Assembly (NCBI GenBank): GCA_934590165.1
Contig: CAKTOO010000013.1
Coordinates: 10,689-74,688 of the forward strand
Source: an uncultured Dysosmobacter sp.
GTDB taxonomy: Bacteria; Bacillota; Clostridia; Oscillospirales; Oscillospiraceae
Length of the DNA: 64,000 nucleotides
Direction of reading: 5' to 3'
In this document: positions 41,019-49,272 of the stretch, piece by piece
Layout: each line of letters opens with the position of its first letter
Numbering within the stretch: position 1 is the stretch's first letter
Notes under the pieces: generated by a model
The model's input: only the letters and a program-made list of their open reading frames with translations
What the model was told of the DNA's origin: nothing
Databases searched by the model: none
Position numbers and translations under genes: made by a program

Positions 41019-41244
41019 GTCATTTTCTCACCGGCATTCCTGCCGGGTCGTGGCTGGCAAACACCACAGCTTTTTCGGACGTGAAAAGACACGGAAAGAG
41101 GCTGCGCTTGATGCGTGCAGTCATCCTTTTCGTGTCTTTCAAAATTCTCGGTTATTCAATTCTCACAGGTTATTCAGCCTAAAGAAACTTTGTGTGGCAC
41201 AAATGGGTATAGCAATCCCTTTGTCCACATTCAGCATACCGAAG
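41019..41244 (-). other. Decayed upstream part of the 40665-41018 gene and spacer
   Basis: On the minus strand a short frame from about 41131 to 41022 (MTARIKRSLFPCLFTSEKAVVFASHDPAGMPVRK) precedes the gene fragment in another frame. Beyond it no coding signal is evident. Confidence 0.3.
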
Positions 41245-41345
41245 AACTCGGCTCACAACTTAGTAAGTCCCATAGGAGGGAAAACCATCTCTAATAAATC
41301 CAGTATGATCATACTGCGACCGTCAGAGGAACGCATCTATACCTA
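41245..41345. repeat. Degenerate repeat, copy 1
   Basis: Starts CTCACAACTTAGTAAG and contains CTCTAATAAATCCAGT and CCTAAATCTGC. It aligns along its length with 41402-41530. On the minus strand both copies end with the same short coding-like text (MVFPPMGLTK versus MNFPGMGLVK, then stop), suggesting a duplicated gene end. Confidence 0.5.
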
Positions 41346-41401
41346 AATCTGCTTTCCTGGCAAAAAATGCTTCATTCAATCTGCCCAGATGCTCTGCATC
41401 C

Positions 41402-41530
41402 GTAGCTCACTACTTAACAAGGCCCATTCCGGGGAAGTTCATCTAATAAATACAGTGTCAGTTTACCATGCCGGAAGCAAGGTGTATACGACACCTAAAT
41501 CTACTCGAGTTTCTGCACGGAAGTGTAGTT
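41402..41530. repeat. Degenerate repeat, copy 2
   Basis: CTCACTACTTAACAAGG...CATCTAATAAATACAGT...CCTAAATCTAC aligns with copy 1, about 157 bp away. A third partial copy (CCTAAATACAGC...TTTACCATCCGG) is at 41641-41670. Confidence 0.5.
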
Positions 41531-41610
41531 TTTACGCATAACGTAGGCGGTTGCTGACATACCCGCGGACACGGAGATGGGCAGACTACCCCCTTGTCAC
41601 TTTCCATCCT

Positions 41611-41653
41611 CCCTAAAATACTCCGCCCTAAGATACTTCGCCCTAAATACAGC
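41611..41653. repeat. 15-bp tandem repeat (nearly three units)
   Basis: CCCTAAAATACTCCG, CCCTAAGATACTTCG and CCCTAAATACAGC follow each other without a gap. They lead into the third partial copy of the larger degenerate repeat. Confidence 0.6.
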
Positions 41654-41714
41654 TTTATTTTACCATCCGGCTTGGGTCCTGTAAACTTGCGGTTGCCGCA
41701 AGGGAGAGATATAC

Positions 41715-41954
41715 AAAAAGGCCGTGACCGCCCACAGCGACCACAGCCTTCAACATTTATATAGCTTGCTTGCCAGATTTTCAGAGTTGCAATGATCACC
41801 ATAGCGACCGGACGCACGATTCCCTAACTCAGAACCGCGCATCGACAGCACTCACGTACAATCCAGGCAACAAGTGTGCAATGCGAGTATTTCCTCGCTC
41901 ACAGGAAAACCTGCCCCCGCAATCTCAGCGGAGTACGCACATAGAATCAATTAC
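41715..41954 (-). ncRNA. Candidate structured small RNA, about 240 nt
   Basis: The transcript would start about 7 nt after the TATAAA described separately and end at a GC-rich hairpin (minus GGCTGTGGTCGC with GCGGTCACGGCC) plus T5 at 41719-41715. Within it are two clear local hairpins (CAGG-TTTT-CCTG and GCGAG-GAAATA-CTCGC) and a possible long-range GCGTAC/GTACGT pairing. No open frame with a ribosome site fits. It does not match the landmarks of 6S, SRP, tmRNA or RNase P RNA that I can recognise. Confidence 0.5.
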
Positions 41955-41960
41955 AGTCTC

Positions 41961-41989
41961 TTTATAACACAATATATTGTATGTGTCAA
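41961..41989 (-). promoter_or_regulatory. Near-consensus promoter of the candidate small RNA
   Basis: On the minus strand TTGACA (41989-41984), a 17-bp spacer, TATAAA (41966-41961). Confidence 0.75.
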
Positions 41990-42361
41990 TATAAAATATC
42001 TATATTTAGCGTTGTTTCGATTATTCAAGTTGCCTTCAGAATATATTGCAAAACTTCCCCTTAACTTGCGTTTTCATAGTAATGCGTATTAAGATCGTAT
42101 TATTGGCGTATAGAACTTCTATGCGTATTAGCTCCGTGTTGTGAGAGTATTAGCTATCAGGGAAACAGAGGAAGGTGTAGCTGCCATCTACTATCGTGCT
42201 GCTCAGGAACTGTGCCAAACTCTTTCATATAGTAGGAACGAAGTCCAGTGTGTCTGCCAATTGGCAGTATGGATGAAATCTTCATAAGAGGCAGGCACAA
42301 TTATAGAAAGGTACAGTTTGAAAAGAAATGTGCTATTTCATGAACGCGTCAAAGGTGCTTA
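41990..42361. other. AT-rich non-coding spacer with GTATTA repeats
   Basis: No gene is seen. Between 42084 and 42155 the motif GTATTA recurs four times (GCGTATTAAG, CGTATTATTG, GCGTATTAGC, AGTATTAGCT), two of them preceded by ATGC. The stretch upstream of 42360 shows no promoter pattern that I trust. Confidence 0.5.
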
Positions 42362-43564
42362 TCAGGATTCAGATTTCTGCGCTTTCATAATGACCTTCAA
42401 TCGGTGTACGATCTGGCCGCTTTTTAGTTCCTCAAGATCGATGACAGCAATACCAAGCTGAGCGGCGCGGTGCCGGGCGGCGGCATTACAGGGTTCCGTG
42501 CTGATGATCGCAGCTTTCGCGCCCTTGCCTCCGAATCGATCCCGAAGGATCGCAAGTTCATTGAGGGCCTCGGTCTTGATATCGCAGGCCTTGCAGCTGA
42601 GAAACAGAGGGATGACACCGCGTACGGCCATGACATCGATCTCATTGGAAACGCTGCCGTGTCCTACCGTGTCATCCCAACGTACAACTGCGCTGCTGAT
42701 CACATCGTTGAAGATACCGGTATCGATGCAGGCCTTGTAAGCGTACAGCTCCAAAACGCTGCCGACATCACGAAGCCATGCTCTGGTATTCTGATCCCGG
42801 AAGCGGAAGGAGACCGACTCATCCCGCACGATCGTGAGGTCCTGGATAAAGTGGATCCGTGCAAGCTCCTGCAGAGCAGCTTCATTGGCGGAATTTCTGG
42901 CACCGCGATCGCCTTTTACGGTGTAATTCCCTTGGACGAACAGTGGGGGTATCTGACCGTATTCTGAAGGAGATATTCTTTGGATATAGGAAATAATATC
43001 CGTCCAATCACGCCGGAAGCGCAGAAAGCACGAAAAGAGGGGATCAAAATCATTCAGATACTTGGAGAGGACCCCATTATCCACACGTCCGGGGAGCAGT
43101 GTTCCGCCTGCCATTAAGAAAAAGTCCTCTACGGAATAGGAGAGGTCACAGTACAGGTCATCGGCAAAACCGGCGCCCGAAATGTCGTAGAAACGATTCT
43201 TTTTTCGGGAGTAGGTGAATGCAGGGGCGCCTGTCTGAGCAGTGAACATACCCGCGGCAAACAGCGCGGCATCGCTGCCACCGGTGACATCCAGCGCGCA
43301 GTCCGGGTATTTCTCACCAATGGCAAGCAGCTGGCGAAGGATGCGGTCTGCCTTAAATAAGCTTGTCTCCATAAAGACGAGTTCAGGCGTCCAGCCGCGG
43401 CGGCGGAAAAAGGCTTTTAGTTTCTCCTGCCGCTTTCGATCCTGCGCAATTTCGCCGGGGCAGAGGTAGATAATACGTTGGGGATGGAACATATCTGGAG
43501 CCAGAATATTTTCAATGGCACGTTCATCATACAGCTCAATTAATGTCTCCATCGCATGTTCCAC
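42362..43564 (-). CDS. Card1-like CARF nuclease (DUF1887 family), without CRISPR context
   Basis: About 400 residues. The N-terminal half is CARF-like (QRIIYLCPGE..., CALDVTGGSDAALFAAGMF, the last matching the ligand loop of Card1/Can2). The C-terminal half is a PD-(D/E)xK nuclease: VLELYAYKACIDTGIF, then SNEIDVMAVRGVIPLFLSCKACD, where the Asp of EID and the Lys of SCK fit the active site and the usual acidic residue before the Lys is Ser. In type III CRISPR systems such proteins cut nucleic acid when bound by cyclic oligoadenylate. No cas gene or array is in the window. A GTG at 43564 or an ATG at 43552 could be the start. Confidence 0.82.
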   Translation of the reverse strand: MEHAMETLIELYDERAIENILAPDMFHPQRIIYLCPGEIAQDRKRQEKLKAFFRRRGWTPELVFMETSLFKADRILRQLLAIGEKYPDCALDVTGGSDAALFAAGMFTAQTGAPAFTYSRKKNRFYDISGAGFADDLYCDLSYSVEDFFLMAGGTLLPGRVDNGVLSKYLNDFDPLFSCFLRFRRDWTDIISYIQRISPSEYGQIPPLFVQGNYTVKGDRGARNSANEAALQELARIHFIQDLTIVRDESVSFRFRDQNTRAWLRDVGSVLELYAYKACIDTGIFNDVISSAVVRWDDTVGHGSVSNEIDVMAVRGVIPLFLSCKACDIKTEALNELAILRDRFGGKGAKAAIISTEPCNAAARHRAAQLGIAVIDLEELKSGQIVHRLKVIMKAQKSES

Positions 43565-43885
43565 CCTTCCTCATTTTCTCAATTATACATTTTTCCGCAG
43601 TGATTATCAACTCTGTTAAAGACAGCATTCTGCTCCTCCATCCCGGTTTTTCGGGCAGCAGTTTATTTTCTGAGTATCCTGCGCCGCATCAATAGGAAAA
43701 TCTCTCCCTGCTACTTGATAATTTACCTGATATGGGTTAATATAATTTTCATAATACCCGTTTTGTATCTATAAATTTTCCGTGCAATACAGCATTTCTG
43801 CCGAGATAGGGTTGCGTCCAGATTTTTGAGCGTTTTCTGGATGTTGTTGGTACAATGGAAGGAACACGAATTTGGGAGACGCACC
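43565..43885 (+). other. Spacer upstream of the recombinase gene
   Basis: No gene. It is AT-rich in the middle and contains TTGAGC (43826-43831) and TACAAT (43851-43856) 19 bp apart, a weak promoter candidate reading into the recombinase gene. Confidence 0.4.
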
Positions 43886-44734
43886 ATGAGAAAAAAGATG
43901 CAGTTGACCCGGCGGGAAATGAAGAAGTTTGAAGCCTATCTTCGGCACGATGAGCGGGAACCGGCCACCATTGAGGCGTACCTGCGCTCTTTGCGGAAGT
44001 TCGCGGAATGGGCGGATGGCCGGGCGGTCACCAAAGAGCTGGCGGCGGCGTGGAAAGCGGAGCTGGTGGAAGCTGGCTACTGCCCGGTGTCGGTGAATGC
44101 CATGCTGGCGGCGGTGAACAAATTCTTCGCCTGCATGGGACGGGAGGACTGTAAAGTCAAGTACCTGAAACTTCAGCGCCGGATGTTCCGGAAACCGGAG
44201 CGGGAGCTGACAAAAGCGGAGTATCTGCGCCTGGTCCAGGCGGCACATGAGAGGGGGGGCCTGCGTCTGGAGCTGCTGCTGGAGACCATCTGCGCCACCG
44301 GTATCCGGGTCAGCGAGGTGAAATACATCACGGTGGAGGCGGTCCGTTCCGGGGCGGCAGAGATCGCGCTGAAGGGGAAGAACCGTACCATCCTGCTGCC
44401 CAACCGCCTGTGCCGCAAGCTGCAGAAATATGCCAGACAACAAAAAATCGCCTCGGGTGAGATCTTCATCACCCAAAGCGGTATGGGAATGGACCGGAAA
44501 GAGATCTGGGCCGAAATGAAAAAGCCGTGCAGACCGGCAGGCGTGGAGCGGGGGAAAGTATATCCCCATAACCTGCGCAGCCTGGTTGCCCGGTCGTTTT
44601 ACAGTGTCTGTCACGACGTGGTGCGGCTGGCGGACGTGCTGGGCTACAGCAGTATCGAGACAACACGAATCTATCTCCTGTCCACGGGAAAAGAGTACAT
44701 CCGGCAGCTGGACAAATTAGGATTGGTACAGTAA
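43886..44734 (+). CDS. Tyrosine recombinase at the edge of the glycopolymer locus
   Basis: 282 residues from the ATG at 43886. It has an N-terminal SAM-like core-binding domain (about 8-95) and a catalytic domain with Arg141 (ATGIRVSEV), Lys163 or 165 (LKGKNRTI), His228 and Arg231 (HNLRS) and the nucleophile Tyr263 (TTRIYL). The second His/Trp position is Tyr (VLGYSS), a tolerated variant. It is short, like the XerC-type invertases that flip promoters beside surface-polysaccharide genes. A perfect inverted repeat begins 3 bp after its stop (44738-44751), so its likely target is the adjacent segment. Confidence 0.88.
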   Translation: MRKKMQLTRREMKKFEAYLRHDEREPATIEAYLRSLRKFAEWADGRAVTKELAAAWKAELVEAGYCPVSVNAMLAAVNKFFACMGREDCKVKYLKLQRRMFRKPERELTKAEYLRLVQAAHERGGLRLELLLETICATGIRVSEVKYITVEAVRSGAAEIALKGKNRTILLPNRLCRKLQKYARQQKIASGEIFITQSGMGMDRKEIWAEMKKPCRPAGVERGKVYPHNLRSLVARSFYSVCHDVVRLADVLGYSSIETTRIYLLSTGKEYIRQLDKLGLVQ

Positions 44735-44737
44735 CGG

Positions 44738-44983
44738 CATAATTATTGTTTTGTATCTTTTCTCTGCTGATCGTGCCTAATTTAGCAATAAAATAAGCTC
44801 TGCAAGAAACTTGCAGAGCGAAAAGTTGCAAAACAAACTTGGGTCGGTTTCAAATCAACGAGATCGACCCTGATCGCGCATCCGGAGATGGCCTATAACA
44901 CTTGCCTTTTTTATGGGGAAGTGTTATCTTTATTGTGTATTTTTGAAAGAATTTATCCATCATACCGCTAAACAATAATTATG
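44738..44983. repeat. Candidate invertible DNA switch bounded by 14-bp inverted repeats
   Basis: CATAATTATTGTTT (44738-44751) and its exact complement AAACAATAATTATG (44970-44983) flank 218 bp. Outward the match continues imperfectly (GTAACGG versus GTTAGGA read on the same strand). Inside are three hairpins: GCTCTGCAAG with its complement (44797-44819, T-rich only when read on minus, so a minus-strand terminator), GGGTCG...CGACCC (44841-44870) and ATAACACTT...AAGTGTTAT (44895-44927). Position between a recombinase gene and the operon makes site-specific inversion the leading idea. Confidence 0.7.
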
Positions 44984-45006
44984 TCCTAACGGAACAGGGA
45001 GGAACC

Positions 45007-45858
45007 ATGGGGCGGCTGAAAACAGAGGCGATCAAAATTTCACCGGCGCTGCTCCACCGGACGCCTGACGCCGCGGAGCTGACGCCTGACATTCTGGCGG
45101 ATTACGGCGCCCGGATGCGGCAGCAGGGACGGCGGGAGGACGGCGTGCGGAACTGCGAGAAGGTCCTGCGCCAGTTTTACGACGCGCTCCCTGCGGACAA
45201 GGCCGTCACCAAAAACAGCCTGCCGGCCTGGCGGGAGCAGCTGCTGTCGGAAAACTACGCCATTCGCTCTGTGAACAGCAAGGTCTCCATGGTGAACGCC
45301 CTGCTGGAGAGCATGGGCTGCCGGGACTTTCAGGTGACTCGCCAGCTTCTCCCAGAGGAGTTTGAGGCCCCGGAGTTGACCCGGCGGGAGTACGTCCGGA
45401 TGCTCCAGACGGCGCGGTCCCTGGAAGACGAGCGGGGCTATGTGCTGACGAAGCTGTTTGCCACCACCGGCATCGCGGTCCTGGACATCCCGTCCGTGAC
45501 AGCGGAGGCGGTGTGGTCGGGGCAGCTGCCCATCCGGTCCGGCAAAAAGACGGAGATCATCCGGTTCCCGGCCAGCCTGCAGGAGGACCTGCTGCGGTAC
45601 GCGGCTGACAATGGCCGCACCACCGGTATGATCTTTACCAAGAAGAACGGGACCCCCATTGAGCGGACGCAGGTGAGCCTGTATATCCAGAAGCTGGCCC
45701 AGGCGGCGCAGGTGCCTGCGGAAAAGGGCAACATCCGCGCCCTGCGGCAGCTGTATAAGACGACGATCTCCGGGATCGAGGCCAACTTTGACCTGTTGGT
45801 CCGCCAGGCCTACGAGCGGCAGTTGGAGACCGAGCAGCTCAGCGTGGGGTGGGAATAA
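45007..45858 (+). CDS. Degenerate tyrosine-recombinase-like protein
   Basis: 283 residues with an AGGGAGG site before the ATG. It keeps the two-domain layout (core-binding about 25-110, catalytic-like about 120-283) but not the chemistry. The Arg position reads TTGIAVLDI, the HxxR motif reads NIRALRQ, and the C-terminal nucleophile motif is replaced by LVRQAYERQLETEQLS. A DNA-binding or directionality factor for the neighbouring recombinase, or a transcriptional regulator of the locus, is more likely than catalysis. It leads straight into rmlA, 41 bp away. Confidence 0.7.
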   Translation: MGRLKTEAIKISPALLHRTPDAAELTPDILADYGARMRQQGRREDGVRNCEKVLRQFYDALPADKAVTKNSLPAWREQLLSENYAIRSVNSKVSMVNALLESMGCRDFQVTRQLLPEEFEAPELTRREYVRMLQTARSLEDERGYVLTKLFATTGIAVLDIPSVTAEAVWSGQLPIRSGKKTEIIRFPASLQEDLLRYAADNGRTTGMIFTKKNGTPIERTQVSLYIQKLAQAAQVPAEKGNIRALRQLYKTTISGIEANFDLLVRQAYERQLETEQLSVGWE

Positions 45859-45899
45859 ACAATTTTTTCCTTCGATGAAACAGAAAGAGAGGGATATGT

Positions 45900-46778
45900 A
45901 TGAAAGGGATCATCCTGGCAGGCGGCAGCGGAACGCGGCTGTACCCGCTGACCATGGTCACATCGAAGCAGTTGCTGCCCATTTATGACAAGCCCATGAT
46001 CTATTACCCGCTGTCCACACTGATGCTGGCAGGCATCCGGGATATCCTCATCATCTCCACGCCCCACGACCTGCCCAACTTTGAGCGGCTGCTGGGGGAC
46101 GGCAGCCAGTTCGGCATTCACCTCTCCTACAAGGTGCAGCCCTCTCCGGACGGCCTGGCCCAGGCGTTCATCCTGGGGGAGGAGTTCATCGGAGATGACC
46201 GCTGCGCCATGATTCTGGGGGACAACATCTTCTACGGCGCCGGGCTGACAAAGCTGCTCCGTCAGGCGGTGGCGCAGGAGACCGGCGCCACGGTGTTCGG
46301 CTACTATGTAGAGGACCCGGAGCGGTTCGGCGTGGTGGAGTTCGATGAGGACGGCAAGGCAATTTCAGTGGAAGAGAAGCCTGCAAATCCCAAATCAAAT
46401 TATGCCATTACCGGCTTATATTTTTACGACAAAAAGGTGTGTGAGCGGGCCAAGGCCCTGAAACCCTCCGCCCGGGGAGAGTTGGAGATCACGGACCTGA
46501 ACCGGATCTATCTGGAAGAAGGGACTCTGAACGTCATCACCTTGGGCCGGGGCTATGCGTGGCTGGACACCGGCACGGTGGACTCTCTGGCGGAGGCGGC
46601 AGAGTTCGTCCGGGTCATTGAGTCCCGGGAGGGCATCCAGATCTCCGCCATCGAGGAGATCGCCTATCGGAACGGCTGGATCACCAAGGAAAAGCTGGAG
46701 GAGTCCGCCACCCTGTACGGCAAGTCTCCCTATGGTAAGCATCTGCATAACGTGGCAAACGGCAAATACATCTACTGA
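45900..46778 (+). CDS. rmlA: Glucose-1-phosphate thymidylyltransferase
   Basis: 292 residues, normal length. The nucleotide-binding GGSGTRLYPLT motif (residues 8-18), DKPMIYYPLSTLMLAGI, ILGDNIFYG and VEEKPANPKSNYAITGLYFYD are canonical. It makes dTDP-glucose from glucose 1-phosphate and dTTP, the first step to dTDP-L-rhamnose. First of four rml genes in the operon. Confidence 0.96.
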   Translation: MKGIILAGGSGTRLYPLTMVTSKQLLPIYDKPMIYYPLSTLMLAGIRDILIISTPHDLPNFERLLGDGSQFGIHLSYKVQPSPDGLAQAFILGEEFIGDDRCAMILGDNIFYGAGLTKLLRQAVAQETGATVFGYYVEDPERFGVVEFDEDGKAISVEEKPANPKSNYAITGLYFYDKKVCERAKALKPSARGELEITDLNRIYLEEGTLNVITLGRGYAWLDTGTVDSLAEAAEFVRVIESREGIQISAIEEIAYRNGWITKEKLEESATLYGKSPYGKHLHNVANGKYIY

Positions 46779-46786
46779 GGTACATC

Positions 46787-47332
46787 ATGGAATTTATCAA
46801 GACGAAAATTGACGGTGTGGTCATTGCAGAACCCAAGGTGTTCGGTGATCACCGCGGTTTCTTTATGGAGAGTTACTCCAAGCGGGAGTTTGAAAAGGCG
46901 GGGCTGTTCTACGATTTCGTGCAGGACAATCACTCCTCCTCTACAGTAAAAGGGACCCTCCGGGGTATCCACTTCCAGAAGGGGGATAAGGCCCAGGCCA
47001 AGCTGGTGCGGTGTGCCCGGGGGGCCGTTCTGGATGTGGCGGTAGACCTGCGGCCTGCCAGCCCCACATACAAGCAGTGGGTAGCGGTGGAGCTGTCTGA
47101 AGAAAACAAGCGGCAGCTGCTGATCCCCCGGGGTTTCGGCCACGGCTTTGTGACGCTGACGGACCATGTGGAGTTTCTGTACAAGGCGGATAACTACTAT
47201 GCGCCGGAGGCTGACGGCGGCATCCGCTGGAATGACCCCGAATTGTCCATCGACTGGGGCGTGGAGAATCCCATCCTCAGCCAGAAAGATCAGAATTCCC
47301 CTTGGCTGAAAGATGCCGTGACCGGCTTTTAA
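46787..47332 (+). CDS. rmlC: dTDP-4-dehydrorhamnose 3,5-epimerase
   Basis: 181 residues. The cupin-fold features are visible: HRGFFMESY, SSTVKGTLRGIHFQ (catalytic His region), AVLDVAVDLRPASPTYKQWV, LIPRGFGHGFVTL and the C-terminal IRWNDPELSIDW. Third step of dTDP-L-rhamnose synthesis. 8 bp after rmlA. Confidence 0.96.
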   Translation: MEFIKTKIDGVVIAEPKVFGDHRGFFMESYSKREFEKAGLFYDFVQDNHSSSTVKGTLRGIHFQKGDKAQAKLVRCARGAVLDVAVDLRPASPTYKQWVAVELSEENKRQLLIPRGFGHGFVTLTDHVEFLYKADNYYAPEADGGIRWNDPELSIDWGVENPILSQKDQNSPWLKDAVTGF

Positions 47333-47345
47333 GGAGGGTCCAACG

Positions 47346-48365
47346 ATGACTGTGATCGTGACCGGCGGCGCCGGCTTTATCGGCGGCAACTTTATTTACT
47401 ACATGCTGAAAAACCACCCGGAGGACCGGGTGGTTTGCGTGGACTGCCTGACCTACGCGGGCAATCTGTCCACGCTGAAAGAGGCCATGGAGCATCCCAA
47501 CTTCCGGTTCTGTAAGATCAACATCTGCGACCGGGAGGCGGTATACGGCCTCTTTGAGGAAGAGCACCCCGATGTGGCCATTAATTTTGCGGCGGAGAGC
47601 CATGTGGACCGGTCCATTGAGAACCCGGAGGTGTTCCTCCAGACCAATATTCTGGGCACTGCCGTGATGATGGACGCCTGCCGGAAATACGGCATCCATC
47701 GGTATCACCAGGTCTCCACCGACGAGGTCTACGGCGATCTGCCCCTGGATCGTCCGGACCTGTTCTTCACCGAGGAGACGCCCATCCACACCAGCAGCCC
47801 CTATTCCTCCTCCAAAGCTGGCGCCGACTTGCTGGTGCTGGCCTATCACCGGACCTACGGCCTGCCGGTGACCATCTCCCGCTGCTCCAACAACTACGGC
47901 CCCTATCACTTCCCGGAGAAGCTGATCCCGCTGATGATCGCCAACGCCCTGGCGGACAAGCCCCTGCCGGTGTACGGCGAAGGATTGAATGTCCGAGACT
48001 GGCTGTATGTGGAGGATCACTGCCGGGCCATTGACCTGATCGTCCGGAAAGGCCGTGTTGGCGAGGTCTACAACGTGGGCGGCCACAATGAGATGCGGAA
48101 TATCGACATCGTGAAGCTGATCTGCAAGGAGCTGGGCAAGCCGGAGAGCTTGATCACCCATGTGACGGACCGGAAGGGCCACGATATGCGCTATGCCATC
48201 GATCCCACCAAGATCCACAACGAGCTGGGCTGGCTGCCGGAGACGAAGTTCGCCGACGGCATCAAAAAGACCATCCGGTGGTATCTGGACAACCGGGAGT
48301 GGTGGGAGAACATCATCAACGGAGAGTATCAGAATTATTATGAGCGGATGTACGGAAACCGGTAA
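47346..48365 (+). CDS. rmlB: dTDP-glucose 4,6-dehydratase
   Basis: 339 residues. NAD-binding TGGAGFIGGNF at the N terminus, STDEVYGDL for the catalytic Thr/Asp/Glu set and YSSSKAGADLLVLAYHRTY with the YxxxK pair. Second step of dTDP-L-rhamnose synthesis. Starts 13 bp after rmlC. Confidence 0.96.
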   Translation: MTVIVTGGAGFIGGNFIYYMLKNHPEDRVVCVDCLTYAGNLSTLKEAMEHPNFRFCKINICDREAVYGLFEEEHPDVAINFAAESHVDRSIENPEVFLQTNILGTAVMMDACRKYGIHRYHQVSTDEVYGDLPLDRPDLFFTEETPIHTSSPYSSSKAGADLLVLAYHRTYGLPVTISRCSNNYGPYHFPEKLIPLMIANALADKPLPVYGEGLNVRDWLYVEDHCRAIDLIVRKGRVGEVYNVGGHNEMRNIDIVKLICKELGKPESLITHVTDRKGHDMRYAIDPTKIHNELGWLPETKFADGIKKTIRWYLDNREWWENIINGEYQNYYERMYGNR

Positions 48366-49272
48366 GCCCCGGATCGCCATTCTGATGGCGGTGTATGAGC
48401 CCCGGATGGACTGGCTGCGGGAGCAGCTGCTGAGCCTGAACGCCCAGACCTATCCGAATCTGATGCTTTATATTCGGGATGACTGCTCTCCTACGGTGCC
48501 GTTTGAGGAGATACAGTCCTGCTTGCAGGACTGTATCCGTGCGTTTCCCTATGAGATCAGGCGCAATGAGAAGAACCTGGGTTCCAATGGGACCTTTGAG
48601 CTTTTGGCACGGGAGGCGGAGGGGGAATACTTCGCCTACTGTGACCAGGACGATGTGTGGCTGCCGGAGAAGCTCTCCTGTCTGGAAGCGGCCATGGATG
48701 AAAACGCACAGATGGCCTATTGCGACATGACGGTCATCGACGGAGACGGCAAAAGGATCGCCGGTTCCCTGAAGAAGATCCGCCCGAGGCTGCACTATGT
48801 GCAGGGAGAGAATCTGGCGGAAGCCTACTTTTTCCGGAATTGCACGGCAGGGTGCTCCATGCTGGTGCGGGCGGAGGCGGCAAGGAAGGCCGTTCCATTC
48901 CCACGGCAGACGGTATGCGATCAATGGATCGCCATCGCTGCCGCACTTGCAGGGACGATCCGGTTCGTGAAGGAGCCGCTGCTGGGCTACCGGCAGCATG
49001 GGAACAACCAGACCGGGATCCTCACGGGAGTGGATAGTAAGGCAACTTACCGGCAGAGGCGGATCGAGCCGCTGAAGGAACGGCTGGCGGCATACCGGCG
49101 GCTGGCGGAGCCGAGCCGTGAAATGGCTGCGTTCATAGAGGCCAGAGAGCAAACGTGCATTCGGAATATCTGGCGATACAGAAGGTTCAGCCCCTATGAG
49201 GCGGTATTCGAGATCGCGATGTGTTTTCTGCCGGATGCAATCGTCAAAATGTTCTTAAGGAGATCTTTGTGA
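48340..49272 (+). CDS. Family 2 glycosyltransferase
   Basis: About 310 residues from the ATG at 48340, overlapping the end of rmlB by 26 bp. The GT2 core is clear: RIAILMAVYEPRMDWLREQLLSL, RDDCSPTVP, EYFAYCDQDDVWLPEKL (the DxD-like acidic set) and DQWIAIAAAL. A helical C-terminal extension of 70 residues may bind the membrane. Position inside the rml genes suggests it is a rhamnosyltransferase of the RfbF/WsaF-like type, but the donor is not provable from sequence. Confidence 0.88.
   Translation: MSGCTETGKPRIAILMAVYEPRMDWLREQLLSLNAQTYPNLMLYIRDDCSPTVPFEEIQSCLQDCIRAFPYEIRRNEKNLGSNGTFELLAREAEGEYFAYCDQDDVWLPEKLSCLEAAMDENAQMAYCDMTVIDGDGKRIAGSLKKIRPRLHYVQGENLAEAYFFRNCTAGCSMLVRAEAARKAVPFPRQTVCDQWIAIAAALAGTIRFVKEPLLGYRQHGNNQTGILTGVDSKATYRQRRIEPLKERLAAYRRLAEPSREMAAFIEAREQTCIRNIWRYRRFSPYEAVFEIAMCFLPDAIVKMFLRRSL

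Noticed and set aside
41458..41817. Minus-strand frame of 119 residues
   Set aside because: It crosses the candidate RNA terminator and a 15-bp tandem repeat, has biased low-complexity content and no ribosome site. I read the region as non-coding.
41715..41954. Type I toxin-antitoxin locus
   Set aside because: The short frame inside (MVIIATLKIW...) is not a hydrophobic toxin-like peptide and has no ribosome site.
42362..43564. CRISPR locus around the Card1-like gene
   Set aside because: No direct-repeat/spacer array and no cas gene was seen anywhere in the window.
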